Shown piece by piece: positions 1 through 9,061 of a DNA stretch of 64,000 nucleotides. The notes below the pieces were generated by a model. The model was given only the letters and a program-made list of their open reading frames with translations, searched no databases and was not told where the DNA came from. How positions within the stretch are numbered: position 1 is the stretch's first letter; every line of letters begins with the position of its first letter. Both the position numbers and the translations under genes were made by a program. Source of the stretch: Candidatus Kryptobacter tengchongensis (GTDB lineage Bacteria > Bacteroidota > Ignavibacteria > Kryptoniales > Kryptoniaceae); contig FAON01000008.1 of NCBI GenBank assembly GCA_001485605.1, forward strand, positions 1 through 64,000, written 5' to 3'.

Positions 1-2
1 TT

Positions 3-725
3 TTGGAAACAATTGAGAATAGGAAATGGCAACATAGTAATCCTACAATATACAAATTAATGTTGGTAATATATTTTGACACAGTTGATGCATTTGCAAG
101 AACTTCAAGATATAACAGGAAAGGTAAAGTAAGTTTATTTATTGAAAAGTTTAAATACATAAGAGATTGCCATAAAAAAATAATGGAAATTAAAGAAAAA
201 TATGGGCTTAAATTTGAGCCAGCCCGAATTATTGAGGGTGATGTACTTGAACTAAAAAATATGGGTGATTTACAAGAAAAGTTTGATGCTTGTATTACAA
301 GCCCGCCTTATTATTTTTCTATAGATTATGTTGGAAAAGACAAAGTTGCTTATGATTATCTTGGTTTAGATATGAAAAAGATTGAATCTAAATATTTAGG
401 GATGAAAAATAACCGACCTGTAAGAACTAACTATAACGGATTACCTCCGAAGGTTGCTATATATTATGAGGATTTAAAAGAGTCCATACAAAACATATTT
501 TGGGCATTAAAACCTGGTGGAAAATTAGCAATTATAGTTGGAGATAGCACAGTTAATGGAAAGAAAATCCCCACGACTTTGACAACTAAAAAATTTTGTG
601 AGGAAGTCGGATTTAAGTTTGAAAAATTGATATTCAATCCTCTGTTAGGAGCGCGCAATAGAGCAATAAGAGGGGAAAGTGTAATAATTTGTAAGAAGCC
701 AGAGGGAATAAATTATGCGAATTAG
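3..725 (+). CDS. DNA methyltransferase, N4-cytosine/N6-adenine type (5' partial)
   Basis: C-terminal part of an S-adenosylmethionine-dependent DNA methyltransferase, probably the protective half of a restriction-modification system. The catalytic motif IV is visible as T-SPPYY around visible residues 99-104, and an LKPGGKLAIIVGD-like strand follows near residues 168-180, typical of the N-4/N-6 DNA methylase superfamily. The reading frame is open to the window edge, and the SAM-binding FxGxG motif expected upstream is not seen. The TTG at position 3 is therefore an artefact of the cut and the true start lies outside. The gene overlaps the next one by 11 bp, so the two are probably translationally coupled. 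N4 versus N6 specificity cannot be decided here. Confidence 0.85.
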   Translation: METIENRKWQHSNPTIYKLMLVIYFDTVDAFARTSRYNRKGKVSLFIEKFKYIRDCHKKIMEIKEKYGLKFEPARIIEGDVLELKNMGDLQEKFDACITSPPYYFSIDYVGKDKVAYDYLGLDMKKIESKYLGMKNNRPVRTNYNGLPPKVAIYYEDLKESIQNIFWALKPGGKLAIIVGDSTVNGKKIPTTLTTKKFCEEVGFKFEKLIFNPLLGARNRAIRGESVIICKKPEGINYAN

Positions 726-1968
726 AAAATTACTTATTTGTTCAGAGCCACGAAACGAAATAGAAAAAGGTTTAAAAAGAATGTATTTGAAGAGAGTCCA
801 AGAAATGTTCAAAAGAACTCTTAATATGGAATCAATTTTTAATATTTTTGATGAGGTTTTTCATGGATTATCTCAAGCATCTCTTGTAAGTGAAAACTTG
901 TATAGTTTTTATGAATCTTTATTGACGATAACATCGTATTACCAACATAGTCAGGCAGGAAGAGGAAGTCTTGTTGCCAAACTCTTGGAGAAATTAGGAA
1001 CATCAGAAAAAATGGAGTTTGAATTTGATTTAATAAAACTTCCTCAGTGGTTGGGGCAAACCATCAAATTAGAAGAGTCTGAATTAACAAAACTGAAATT
1101 TGACATAGTAAATAAAAGCACAGATAATCTTGTTTTTTGTGAATTGAAGATGAAGGTTTATTCTGGGTGTACTGCAGGAAGGGTTGAATTGATGGAAAAA
1201 TTTAACAAATTCACAAAGTTGATTATTGAGAATCAACATTTTAGAAATTGTATTAAGAATTCGGGTATAAGAAATGTCTTTCTCATAGGGGGAATCCTGT
1301 TTGATATTCAAGGCGAACCGGCAACAACACAAAAAGATGAAGAATGGGGTATTTGTTATAATGGTCTGATAAGAGGCAAAAATGACATAATCAAAACTCT
1401 AAAAGATAAAAATATTCAACATAAAATTGATGAAGAAAAGCTACCTGAGAAAGCATTTATTATTGAATTCGTAATTGATGGCGTAAAAGTAAATATAATT
1501 GCTGTTTATGGAAATGAAGTTATTAAAAGCCTTTTTGTAGGGAAGCAAAAATATAATATTGAGCATTTCAAAAAACAGTTGGAAGAGATGTTGTATGATG
1601 ATTTATGGCTGGGGCAAATAATTACAATGAGTGAAAGAGCGGTATTGGATCAAAATTTTAAGAAAAATAAAAAATTAAACAATTATGTAATCTCAATCTT
1701 GAAAAATAATGAAATGTTATCGGAAGTCAAAAAATTTCAATCAAATAGGAATAATAAAACCTTGGAGGAGGTTACGGAGAGGATAATTGAGAAGATAAAA
1801 CAATACGATAAGAATTTATTAGATATAAGACCCATTCCTGCAGAGGTAATATTTAAATCTTCTGGAGAAGATTATGATATAAGAGACTATGTTGCTGACA
1901 TTATTCAATTTCTATCTTGTAAGGAGGTCGTTAGTGTGTTGTCTGATTACATAAAGTTTTATGAATAA
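715..1968 (+). CDS. Putative restriction endonuclease, PD-(D/E)XK fold
   Basis: I do not recognise a named family in this 417-aa protein, but two facts suggest a restriction endonuclease. It starts inside the end of the DNA methyltransferase gene (11-bp overlap). It also carries a PD-(D/E)XK-like core: Asp130 in KFDIV, then 12 intervening residues, then Glu143-Leu-Lys145 in FCELKMK, on two predicted strands. The remainder is helical and rich in Lys, Asn and Ile, with no signal peptide or membrane segment. Composition is very AT-rich, as is common for acquired R-M cassettes. Seen: motif and overlap. Inferred: cleavage activity and pairing with the methylase. A different nuclease or a non-catalytic accessory protein is possible. 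Confidence 0.6.
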   Translation: MRIRKLLICSEPRNEIEKGLKRMYLKRVQEMFKRTLNMESIFNIFDEVFHGLSQASLVSENLYSFYESLLTITSYYQHSQAGRGSLVAKLLEKLGTSEKMEFEFDLIKLPQWLGQTIKLEESELTKLKFDIVNKSTDNLVFCELKMKVYSGCTAGRVELMEKFNKFTKLIIENQHFRNCIKNSGIRNVFLIGGILFDIQGEPATTQKDEEWGICYNGLIRGKNDIIKTLKDKNIQHKIDEEKLPEKAFIIEFVIDGVKVNIIAVYGNEVIKSLFVGKQKYNIEHFKKQLEEMLYDDLWLGQIITMSERAVLDQNFKKNKKLNNYVISILKNNEMLSEVKKFQSNRNNKTLEEVTERIIEKIKQYDKNLLDIRPIPAEVIFKSSGEDYDIRDYVADIIQFLSCKEVVSVLSDYIKFYE

Positions 1969-2059
1969 ATCATATTCTGTTAAAGTTTTGAGCTTCAACA
2001 ACTTTAAAGCGTTCATCAATAATGTTGGACAGAGCAAATACATAAAAAATATGATTTAA
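1961..2059 (+). pseudogene. 32-codon ORF, possible 5' stub of an ATPase gene
   Basis: An ATG at 1961 overlaps the end of the putative endonuclease gene by 8 bp and opens a 32-codon frame ending at TAA 2057-2059. Its residues 7-18 (VKVLSFNNFKAF) resemble the first strand and NFKAF element at the N terminus of SMC/OLD-like AAA ATPases, which often accompany restriction genes. No Walker A follows before the stop. I therefore read it as the remnant of a third gene cut off at the edge of the cassette. The match is short and could be chance; a real micropeptide is the alternative. Confidence 0.3.
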
Positions 2060-2066
2060 ATTTGGC

Positions 2067-2732
2067 ATGGAAACGCTTTATATAATTCCAATCCTTCTTT
2101 TCAGTGTTGTTGTTCACGAGGTTATGCATGGTTATGTTGCCCTTAAGTGTGGTGATCCAACTGCAAAATATGCTGGAAGGTTAACATTGAATCCAATTCC
2201 GCATATTGATCTTTTTGGTTCAATACTTGTCCCTTTATTTTCTCTTCTTGTGGCTGGGCGTGTTTTCATAGCGTGGGCAAAGCCAGTGCCCGTAAATCCC
2301 ATTAATTTTAGGAATTATAAAAGGGATTCTATTCTTGTTTCTGGTGTTGGACCACTTTCAAATTTTTTTCTTGCTTTTTGCTGTGCTTTCGCTGTGATAG
2401 TGCTTTTAAATCTTGAATCTCTCTTCAATTCGTTTAATTCAGAGCTTGTTAAGTTTGCTTATGAATTTCTTGTTAAGATGTTTTATGGTGGGATTTATCT
2501 TAACATAATTTTGGGGGTTTTTAATCTCATACCAGTGCCCCCGCTTGATGGGTCTCATATTCTTGCATCAATTTTGCCAGAGCGAATAGGTGAAAGTTAC
2601 AGACAGATTGGTTTCTTTGGGATTTTTATTGTGATATTTTTGATGCGCGTTCCTATATTTTCACATATTTTCTTCAGTATAGTTCAGGCGATAGCAGCTC
2701 CAATTGAGTTTTTAATAAATGTTTTTGTTTAA
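2067..2732 (+). CDS. Site-2 protease family zinc metalloprotease (M50)
   Basis: Intramembrane zinc metalloprotease of the M50B type. The HExxH motif is HEVMH (His17, Glu18, His21) in the first membrane segment. The third ligand is in the LIPVPPLDG motif, with Asp161. Five to six hydrophobic segments span the 221 residues, there is no PDZ domain, and the length matches the compact M50B subfamily rather than RseP. It acts in the inner membrane, but the substrate is unknown. The gene ends 4 bp inside the convergent nupC gene. The start is the ATG at 2067, which places HExxH at the usual distance from the N terminus. The family assignment is secure and the role is not. Confidence 0.9.
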   Translation: METLYIIPILLFSVVVHEVMHGYVALKCGDPTAKYAGRLTLNPIPHIDLFGSILVPLFSLLVAGRVFIAWAKPVPVNPINFRNYKRDSILVSGVGPLSNFFLAFCCAFAVIVLLNLESLFNSFNSELVKFAYEFLVKMFYGGIYLNIILGVFNLIPVPPLDGSHILASILPERIGESYRQIGFFGIFIVIFLMRVPIFSHIFFSIVQAIAAPIEFLINVFV

Positions 2733-4084
2733 CCTACAAGGACACCAGCGATTGTTGCTGTCATAAGGTTTGCCAATGTTCCGCCAAGAACAGCTCTTAA
2801 TCCAAGCCGTGCTAAATCAGGTCTTCTATTTGGGGCCATTGGGCTTATCCCGCCGATTTGAATTGCGATTGATGAAAAGTTAGCAAATCCGCAAAGGGCA
2901 AAGGTTGTCATCGTTATAGTTTTTTCAAGGACAATTTTATTTTGTGCGATTAATTCGGAAAATTTCAGGTAGGCAACGAATTCATTTATAACTATTTTGG
3001 TTCCAAGCAGACTTCCAAAGTTCAGGGCATCACTCCAGGGGATTCCAATTGCAACTCCTAAATATTGAAGCACAAGTCCGAAGATAAGTTCAAGTTTTAG
3101 AGGTGATCCAAATTTTTTTATGAGGAATTCGTTAAGTCCTCCTATAGTTCCAATTTTTTCGAGTCCCCAGTTTGTCATTGCTATTAGAGCGATAAAAGCT
3201 ATTAACATTGCGCCGACATTTAAAGCAAGGTGTAAGCCGTTTGAGGCGCCCTCAGCTGCTGCTTCTATGAGGTTTTTAGCTGTTTTTTCAACTTTGACTT
3301 TAACTGTTCCTTTTGTTACTGGTTCTTCGGTCTCTGGCCACATGATTTTAGCCATTACAAGTGCAGCGGGTGCAGCCATTACACTTGCGCCAAGGAGCTG
3401 TTCAGCGAATTTTATTTGTGCGGTCATTATATCAAGTCCATGTGATTGTGCAAATGAATATCCGAGCATCTGAACATAAGCAGCCATAACCCCACCAGCT
3501 ATAGTTGCCATTCCACCAACCATAACAGCGAGAAGTTCTGACATTGTCATCATTGCAATAAATGGTCTTACCATAAGTGGTGCTTCGGTTTGACCGACGA
3601 ATATATTTGCTGTGCAGGATAGGCTTTCTGCTCCGCTTGTTCCCATGAGGCGAAGCATAATCCAGGCCATTGCTTGGACAACTCTTTGCATGATCCCAAG
3701 AAAGTAAAGGACAGACATCAAAGATGAGAAAAATATAATTGTCGGCAAAACTTGAAATGCAAAGAAGAAACCGAGTGAATTATTTTGTCCGGGGCTAATT
3801 GCAAGATCACCGAAGACGAATTTTGCTCCTTCAATTGTAAATCCAAGTATAATGACAAATGCCTTACTTATCCATTCAAATAAAGTTTTAGGCCAGCCAA
3901 GTGGTGACCATAGATTTGCAAGCTCACGTCCTTTCAAAATAAAAATTGCAAAGATGATTTGAATTAGAAGCCCTGAAATTACAAGTCGCCAATTGACCCT
4001 TTTTTTGTTGTTTGAAACGAGGAAAGCAATTCCAACTATAACTGCCATCCCCAGTAGTCCGTTCAGGAAGGAGGTTAATTTCAT
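2729..4084 (-). CDS. nupC: Concentrative nucleoside transporter, NupC/CNT family
   Basis: Inner-membrane cation-coupled nucleoside importer of 451 aa, the normal CNT length. The first ~60 residues match the CNT N-terminal region. The core contains a GQTEAPLMVRPF segment and a GGMATIAGGVMAAYV segment, both characteristic of the family, followed by a C-terminal FANFSSIAIQIGG region. Ten or more hydrophobic segments are visible. It is the last gene of a reverse-strand run in which cdd, tdk and nupC are 2 to 24 bp apart. The natural reading is uptake of nucleosides for the deaminase and kinase next door. Its 3' end overlaps the M50 protease gene by 4 bp, and no terminator separates the two. Confidence 0.95.
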   Translation of the reverse strand: MKLTSFLNGLLGMAVIVGIAFLVSNNKKRVNWRLVISGLLIQIIFAIFILKGRELANLWSPLGWPKTLFEWISKAFVIILGFTIEGAKFVFGDLAISPGQNNSLGFFFAFQVLPTIIFFSSLMSVLYFLGIMQRVVQAMAWIMLRLMGTSGAESLSCTANIFVGQTEAPLMVRPFIAMMTMSELLAVMVGGMATIAGGVMAAYVQMLGYSFAQSHGLDIMTAQIKFAEQLLGASVMAAPAALVMAKIMWPETEEPVTKGTVKVKVEKTAKNLIEAAAEGASNGLHLALNVGAMLIAFIALIAMTNWGLEKIGTIGGLNEFLIKKFGSPLKLELIFGLVLQYLGVAIGIPWSDALNFGSLLGTKIVINEFVAYLKFSELIAQNKIVLEKTITMTTFALCGFANFSSIAIQIGGISPMAPNRRPDLARLGLRAVLGGTLANLMTATIAGVLVG

Positions 4085-4108
4085 CAGTTAATTTCTCCAT
4101 TTTTTATT

Positions 4109-4693
4109 TTACTCTTCTGGAGGTTCAAAACACCTTCTACATCTTGCTTCGTAGATGTCCGAAGCTCCAACGACAATTCTTTCACCTGCTTTTATTTTTC
4201 GTTGGGTTTTGCTTGCTGGATTTCCACATACGACACAGATCGCGTGTGTTTTTGTTATATATTCAGCTATTGCCAGAAGTTGTGGCATTGGTTCAAATGG
4301 TTTTCCACGGTAATCTTGATCAAGTCCTGCGACAATTACTCTTTTGCCATCGTTAGCAAGTTTTTCGCATACATCAACAAGGTCCATATCAAAAAATTGT
4401 GCTTCGTCAATTCCTACAACTTGTGCATCTTTTGCAAGCTCAAGGATTTGTTGTGCATTGTCAACAACGATTGAAGGAATGGAGATATCACTATGTGAGA
4501 CGATTCTGTCGGTGCTATATCTTGTGTCAATTCTTGGCTTGAAGACGGCAACTTTTAGCTTTGCTATTTGAGCTCTTCTTATTCTTCTTATCAATTCTTC
4601 TGTTTTTCCGCTGAACATGCTTCCGGCAATAACCTCAATCCAGCCGGTCCCGCGTGTTCCCTGCGGGATTTTTTCAAATTCCGTTATATCCAT
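4109..4693 (-). CDS. tdk: Thymidine kinase
   Basis: Cytosolic type II thymidine kinase (194 aa) that phosphorylates thymidine and deoxyuridine with ATP. The P-loop is [12 protein letters not shown] near residue 22, a DEAQFF motif (Walker B and lasso base) lies near residue 96, and a structural zinc site is formed by CVVCG and CRRC near the C terminus. Length and order fit the bacterial family. It lies between cdd (2 bp) and nupC (24 bp) on the same strand, giving a pyrimidine salvage operon. The ATG at 4693 is slightly upstream of the conserved [10 protein letters not shown] start and allows a short N-terminal extension. Confidence 0.97.
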   Translation of the reverse strand: MDITEFEKIPQGTRGTGWIEVIAGSMFSGKTEELIRRIRRAQIAKLKVAVFKPRIDTRYSTDRIVSHSDISIPSIVVDNAQQILELAKDAQVVGIDEAQFFDMDLVDVCEKLANDGKRVIVAGLDQDYRGKPFEPMPQLLAIAEYITKTHAICVVCGNPASKTQRKIKAGERIVVGASDIYEARCRRCFEPPEE

Positions 4694-4695
4694 GG

Positions 4696-5106
4696 TTATT
4701 TCTTTTTCTTTCTTTTTAAGTCTTTTGAACCAAATGGAAATGGGAGAAGCTCACTAAGCTTTAAAACTTTTGCCTCGCCTTTTGAATTTGCCAGTATGAC
4801 TTCAAGTTCACCGCCAGCTAAATCCATTAAAACTTGCCTACAAGCGCCACATGGAGAAATGTAATTTTTTGAATCTGAGACAACAGCGATTGATTTAAAT
4901 TTCTTTTTCCCCATAGAATAAGCTTTAAAAATTGCAACTCTTTCAGCGCAAATTGTCAGGGAGTAGGAGCTGTTTTCAATGTTGCATCCTGTGAAAACTT
5001 CCCCATCGTTGGTGAGGATTGCAGCTCCAACTTTGAATTTTGAATATGGAGCGTAAGCGAGTTTTTTTGCTTCAATGGCAAGTTTGATCAGTTCATCATG
5101 TTTCAT
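4696..5106 (-). CDS. cdd: Cytidine deaminase
   Basis: Zinc-dependent deaminase converting cytidine or deoxycytidine to uridine or deoxyuridine. The tetrameric-type hallmarks are all present: [11 protein letters not shown] near the N terminus, the catalytic CAE motif, and PCGACR supplying the other two zinc cysteines. I chose the ATG at 5106 ([10 protein letters not shown]) and not the frame's first ATG at 5169. It gives 136 aa, the usual length, and the 21 extra residues would be a hydrophobic stretch absent from the family. It is the first gene of the cdd-tdk-nupC salvage operon. Its promoter presumably lies in the 181-bp divergent gap to alanine dehydrogenase. Confidence 0.95.
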   Translation of the reverse strand: MKHDELIKLAIEAKKLAYAPYSKFKVGAAILTNDGEVFTGCNIENSSYSLTICAERVAIFKAYSMGKKKFKSIAVVSDSKNYISPCGACRQVLMDLAGGELEVILANSKGEAKVLKLSELLPFPFGSKDLKRKKKK

Positions 5107-5185
5107 TAAGATTTTCGCATTAATTTTGAATGCAAGTAAAAATATATTTAAAGTTGTGGATAAAATCAATTAAAACTGGAGCTAT

Positions 5186-5211
5186 GGAACGGTTCCCAAT
5201 GGTCTCGTTCC
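5186..5211. promoter_or_regulatory. GGAAC/GTTCC half-site cluster in divergent gap
   Basis: In the 181-bp divergent gap between cdd and ald there is one GGAAC (5186-5190) and two GTTCC (5192-5196, 5207-5211). The first pair is a dyad with a one-base centre. GGAACG can also pair with CGTTCC at 5206-5211 over a 14-base loop. The stretch is more GC-rich than its surroundings. Its position suits an operator or a remnant repeat; function is not shown. Confidence 0.3.
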
Positions 5212-5287
5212 CTGCGAAATCTTCATAATGCCGAAACTTTTTAGTATATTTGTAAAGAGTGAAAACCAAAAAATTTAAAGCTTAACC

Positions 5288-6415
5288 ATGAACATTGGAA
5301 TTCCAAAAGAAAGCAGCGACACACAAAAAATTCTTGAAAGAAGGGTAGCACTTACGCCGGCGGGAGTTAAGGTCCTTGTGGAGCGAGGTCACGAAGTTTA
5401 TGTTGAATCTTCAGCTGGTGAGTATAGTGGTTTTAGCGATGTGGAGTATGAAAAAATGGGTGCTAAAATTGTTTTTTCACGAGAAGAAATTTATAAAAGG
5501 GCGAAAATGGTTGTAAAAGTTGCAAGACCTGGCGAGGAAGACTATGATTACTTATGCGATGATCATCTTTTATTTGGTTTTTTACATCTTGCTGTTGCAC
5601 CAAGAAAGTTTATTGAGATTTTACTTGAGAGGAGGGTAACAGCAATAGGTTATGAGATAATTGAGATGCCAGATGGACGCCTGCCAATACTTCAAGCGAT
5701 GAGCGAAATTGCTGGACAGATGGCAATAGTTGTTGCAGCAAGATATCTTCAAAATGAGGACGGCGGGCGTGGGATAATTCTTGGTGGAATTCCAGGGGTT
5801 CCACCAGCGACTGTTGTTATACTTGGTGCTGGCGTTGTTGGGCAAAATGCCATAAGAGCTGCTCTTGGGCTTGGGGCGCATGTAATGGTCCTTGACAAAG
5901 ATATTGACAAATTAAGGGAGGTGGAAAAGTTATTTGGTAAAAGGGTTGAAACTGCAATTGCAAATGTTTATAATATTGAAAAGGCAGTTCAATTTGCTGA
6001 TGTTTTAATCGGGGCAGTTTTAATTCACGGTGCCTTAACTCCAAAACTTGTCACAGAGGAAATGGTCAAAAAGATGAAGCCAGGATCCGTTATAATTGAT
6101 GTTTCAATTGACCAAGGTGGTTGCGTTGAGACGAGCAGACCAACCACAATTGCAAATCCTGTTTTCGTGAAGCATGGTGTTATTCATTATTGTGTTCCCA
6201 ACATGGCTTCAAATGTTGCCAGGACAGCAGCTCATGCTCTTACAAATGTAAGTTTGCCCTACATACTTGAAATTGCTGATAAGGGACTTTCACAAACAGT
6301 GAAAGAAAACCCATCGTTTAGCAAAGGGATTTACACCCATGCAGGTTATTGCACAAATAAAAACATTGCTGAAATTTTTAACCTTGAATATAAAAAAATT
6401 GAAGAACTAATATGA
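5288..6415 (+). CDS. ald: Alanine dehydrogenase
   Basis: NAD-dependent alanine dehydrogenase (375 aa), interconverting L-alanine with pyruvate and ammonia. It has the N-terminal NIGIPKE start, an ERRVALTP substrate-site segment, a GFLHLA segment with the catalytic histidine, and a Rossmann motif ILGAGVVGQNA near residue 180. The IDVSIDQGGCVETSRPTT block is diagnostic for alanine dehydrogenase as against the transhydrogenase alpha subunit. It shares an ATGA overlap with the downstream CoA-transferase gene, so the two are co-translated. A catabolic, ammonia-releasing role fits the nearby glyA and the serine dehydratase genes later in the window. No SD is visible before the ATG. Confidence 0.93.
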   Translation: MNIGIPKESSDTQKILERRVALTPAGVKVLVERGHEVYVESSAGEYSGFSDVEYEKMGAKIVFSREEIYKRAKMVVKVARPGEEDYDYLCDDHLLFGFLHLAVAPRKFIEILLERRVTAIGYEIIEMPDGRLPILQAMSEIAGQMAIVVAARYLQNEDGGRGIILGGIPGVPPATVVILGAGVVGQNAIRAALGLGAHVMVLDKDIDKLREVEKLFGKRVETAIANVYNIEKAVQFADVLIGAVLIHGALTPKLVTEEMVKKMKPGSVIIDVSIDQGGCVETSRPTTIANPVFVKHGVIHYCVPNMASNVARTAAHALTNVSLPYILEIADKGLSQTVKENPSFSKGIYTHAGYCTNKNIAEIFNLEYKKIEELI

Positions 6416-7707
6416 GCTGGACAAAGCACTTCAAAGAGAGAACAGTAACAGCCGAAGAAGCTGTAAAAGTAATAAAATCTGGCGATAGGGTCTGGGTTCA
6501 TCCCGGATGCGCCACGCCAGAACCTTTAATAAAAGCACTTGTTCAAAGAAAAGACGAGCTTGAAAATGTTGAGATAGCACATATCTTAACATTTGGTGAA
6601 GCCCCATATGTGAAACCGGAAATGCAGGGGCATTTTAAACATCGCGCTTTCTTTACAGGCGCAAATGTAAGGGATGCCGTTAATGATGGCAGAGCTGAAT
6701 TTGTCCCGATCTTCCTATCTGAAATCCCAAAGTTGTTTTACAGCGGCGAATATAAAATTGATGTTGCATTAATCACAGTTTCCCCACCCGATGAATATGG
6801 CTTTTGTAGTTTTGGTGTTGGCGTTGAATGCACGAAGGCAGCAGCTGAAACAGCTAAAATTGTAATTGCCGAAGTAAATTCCAATATGCCAAGAGCTCTT
6901 GGCAATAGCTTCATCCATGTTAGTAAAATTCATTACTTTGTTGAATCAAACCGACCCTTATTTGAACTTCCAAAAGATGAAATAACAGACCTTCACAGGA
7001 GAATAGCCAGCTATATTGCTGAATTAATTGAAGATGGTTCAACTTTGCAGATGGGGATAGGTGGAATTCCTGATGCTGTTTTGCTTTTTATGAAAGATAA
7101 AAGAGACCTCGGAATTCATACGGAGATGTTCAGCGATGGTTTATTACCCCTTATAGAGTCTGGCGTTGTGAACAATGAAAGAAAAACTTTGCATCGGGGT
7201 AAGGTCATAGCAAGTTTTGTGCTTGGAACGAAAAAGTTATTTGATTTCATTGATAACAATCCACTTTTTGAATTTCATCCATCTGATTATGTTAATGATC
7301 CATTTATAATAAGCCAGAATGAGAAAATGGTTGCGATAAATTCGGCGTTGCAGATTGACTTAACTGGGCAAGTGTGTTCTGATTCAATAGGTCATAAAAT
7401 TTACAGTGGCATAGGTGGACAGGTTGATTTCATCCGCGGAGCTGCGCGTTCAAAGGGTGGAAAGCCAATTATAGCTTTGCCATCAACCGCAAAGGACGGA
7501 ACTATCTCAAGGATCGTCCCAGTTTTGACTGAAGGAGCCGGTGTTGTTACATCAAGAGGAGATGTTCATTATGTTGTAACTGAATACGGCATTGCTTATC
7601 TTCATGGCAAAAGCATAAGGGAGAGGGCAAAGGCATTAATTGAAATAGCTCATCCCGATTTCAGAGATTGGTTAAAGTTTGAAGCGAAGAAAAGATGTTA
7701 TTTGTAA
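6412..7707 (+). CDS. Acetyl-CoA hydrolase/transferase family, 4-hydroxybutyrate CoA-transferase-like
   Basis: CoA-transferase of the acetyl-CoA hydrolase/transferase family (431 aa). It moves CoA between a carboxylic acid and an acyl-CoA through a glutamyl-CoA intermediate. The presumed nucleophile is Glu238 in IHTEMFSDG, the same motif and number as in clostridial 4-hydroxybutyrate CoA-transferase. A GIGGIPDAVL block precedes it and a C-terminal VVTEYGIAYLHGKS block follows. The start codon overlaps the ald stop (ATGA). Substrate is uncertain: 4-hydroxybutyrate, butyrate, propionate or succinate with acetyl-CoA are all compatible, and none of the other 4-hydroxybutyrate pathway genes is in the window. 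Confidence 0.85.
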   Translation: MSWTKHFKERTVTAEEAVKVIKSGDRVWVHPGCATPEPLIKALVQRKDELENVEIAHILTFGEAPYVKPEMQGHFKHRAFFTGANVRDAVNDGRAEFVPIFLSEIPKLFYSGEYKIDVALITVSPPDEYGFCSFGVGVECTKAAAETAKIVIAEVNSNMPRALGNSFIHVSKIHYFVESNRPLFELPKDEITDLHRRIASYIAELIEDGSTLQMGIGGIPDAVLLFMKDKRDLGIHTEMFSDGLLPLIESGVVNNERKTLHRGKVIASFVLGTKKLFDFIDNNPLFEFHPSDYVNDPFIISQNEKMVAINSALQIDLTGQVCSDSIGHKIYSGIGGQVDFIRGAARSKGGKPIIALPSTAKDGTISRIVPVLTEGAGVVTSRGDVHYVVTEYGIAYLHGKSIRERAKALIEIAHPDFRDWLKFEAKKRCYL

Positions 7708-7735
7708 GGTTTAAAAACAAAATCATTAACAGGTT

Positions 7736-9052
7736 ATGTATTCATTGAGGGAGCAAGATCCTGAAGTTTACAGTGCAATCGCTGGCGAAGTTGAAAGACA
7801 AAATTATACCCTTGAGCTTATCGCAAGCGAAAATTTTGTCTCAAGAGCTGTTCTTGAGGCGATGGGTTCAGTAATGACAAATAAATACGCCGAGGGTTAT
7901 CCTGGCAAAAGATATTATGGTGGATGTGAATTTGTGGATATCGCTGAAAATCTTGCGCGTGAGAGAGCAAAAAAATTATTTAATTGCGAATATGCAAATG
8001 TTCAACCACATTCCGGAAGCCAGGCGAATATGGCTGCATATTTTACATTCCTTCAACCAGGTGATACTATTATGGGCTTGAATCTTGCTCATGGTGGACA
8101 TTTAACACATGGAGCTCCTGTTAATTTCTCGGGCAAACTTTATCGTGCGGTCTTCTATGGTGTGTCAAAGGAAACTGGTATGATAGATATGAATGAGGTT
8201 GAAGATATAGCAAAGCGTGAAAAACCAAAAATGATAATTGTTGGAGCAAGTGCTTACCCAAGAGATTACGATTATAAAGCTTTTAGGGAAATTGCAGATA
8301 AAGTTGGGGCTTATCTTATGGCTGATATAGCTCATCCAGCGGGATTGATAGCGTCGGGTCTATTGAACAATCCATTGCCATATTGTGATATTGTCACATC
8401 AACAACCCACAAGACTTTAAGGGGACCACGTGGTGGTTTAATTTTGATGTATAAAGATAAAGAAAACCCGTTCGGGATAAAAACTCCAAAGGGGGATCGT
8501 TTTCGCATGATGTCGGAAATTATTGACGGCATTGTCATGCCCGGGATTCAAGGTGGTCCGCTTATGCATGTAATTGCAGCAAAGGCAGTTGCATTTGGTG
8601 AGGCGTTGAAACCAGAATTCAAAGAATATTCAGCACAGGTTATAAAGAATGCAAAAGCACTTGCAAATAGTTTAATTAAACTTGGATATAATCTTGTTTC
8701 CGGCGGGACGGATAATCATCTTGTTTTAATTGACCTGCGAAATAAAGGTGTCACTGGGAGAGATGCAGAAAGATCGCTTGAACAGGCAGGGATAACAGTG
8801 AATAAAAATATGGTCCCATTTGATGATAAAAGCCCACTTGTAACAAGTGGAATTCGCCTTGGGACGCCAGCATTGACAACTCGCGGAATGAAAGAGAAAG
8901 AAATGGAATACATAGCTGAACTTATTGATAGAGTTATTTCAAATATCGGAAAGGAAGAGGTTTATAAGGAAGTTAAAGAGCAAGTAAGGGAACTTTGCGA
9001 GAGGTTTCCGCTTTATGATTTTGTATCTTTAAGCAGTGTAAGCATCAAATAG
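7736..9052 (+). CDS. glyA: Serine hydroxymethyltransferase
   Basis: PLP enzyme interconverting serine and glycine with tetrahydrofolate, the main source of one-carbon units. The 438-aa protein has the PLP lysine at Lys226 in [14 protein letters not shown], the N-terminal LIASENFVS block near residue 30, and a [13 protein letters not shown] block near residue 60, all invariant in the family. Length is slightly above the usual ~420 because of a short C-terminal extension. It starts 28 bp after the CoA-transferase and is followed 9 bp later by the deacetylase-like gene, so it may be transcribed with both. No riboswitch-like structure was seen in the short gap upstream. Confidence 0.98.
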   Translation: MYSLREQDPEVYSAIAGEVERQNYTLELIASENFVSRAVLEAMGSVMTNKYAEGYPGKRYYGGCEFVDIAENLARERAKKLFNCEYANVQPHSGSQANMAAYFTFLQPGDTIMGLNLAHGGHLTHGAPVNFSGKLYRAVFYGVSKETGMIDMNEVEDIAKREKPKMIIVGASAYPRDYDYKAFREIADKVGAYLMADIAHPAGLIASGLLNNPLPYCDIVTSTTHKTLRGPRGGLILMYKDKENPFGIKTPKGDRFRMMSEIIDGIVMPGIQGGPLMHVIAAKAVAFGEALKPEFKEYSAQVIKNAKALANSLIKLGYNLVSGGTDNHLVLIDLRNKGVTGRDAERSLEQAGITVNKNMVPFDDKSPLVTSGIRLGTPALTTRGMKEKEMEYIAELIDRVISNIGKEEVYKEVKEQVRELCERFPLYDFVSLSSVSIK

Positions 9053-9061
9053 GTAAATCGC

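Noticed and set aside
1980-2007. Stem-loop after the putative endonuclease gene as a terminator
   Set aside because: TTAAAGTT pairs with AACTTTAA, but the stem is AT-only at its base and no T-run follows. It also lies within the 32-codon frame.
3120-3473. Forward frame inside nupC (117 aa)
   Set aside because: Shadow of the transporter gene on the opposite strand; no family match and no start signal.
5245-5252. TATATTTG as a Bacteroidota-type -7 promoter element for ald
   Set aside because: It fits TAnnTTTG, but no TTG-like -33 element lies at the right distance and such octamers are common in AT-rich gaps.
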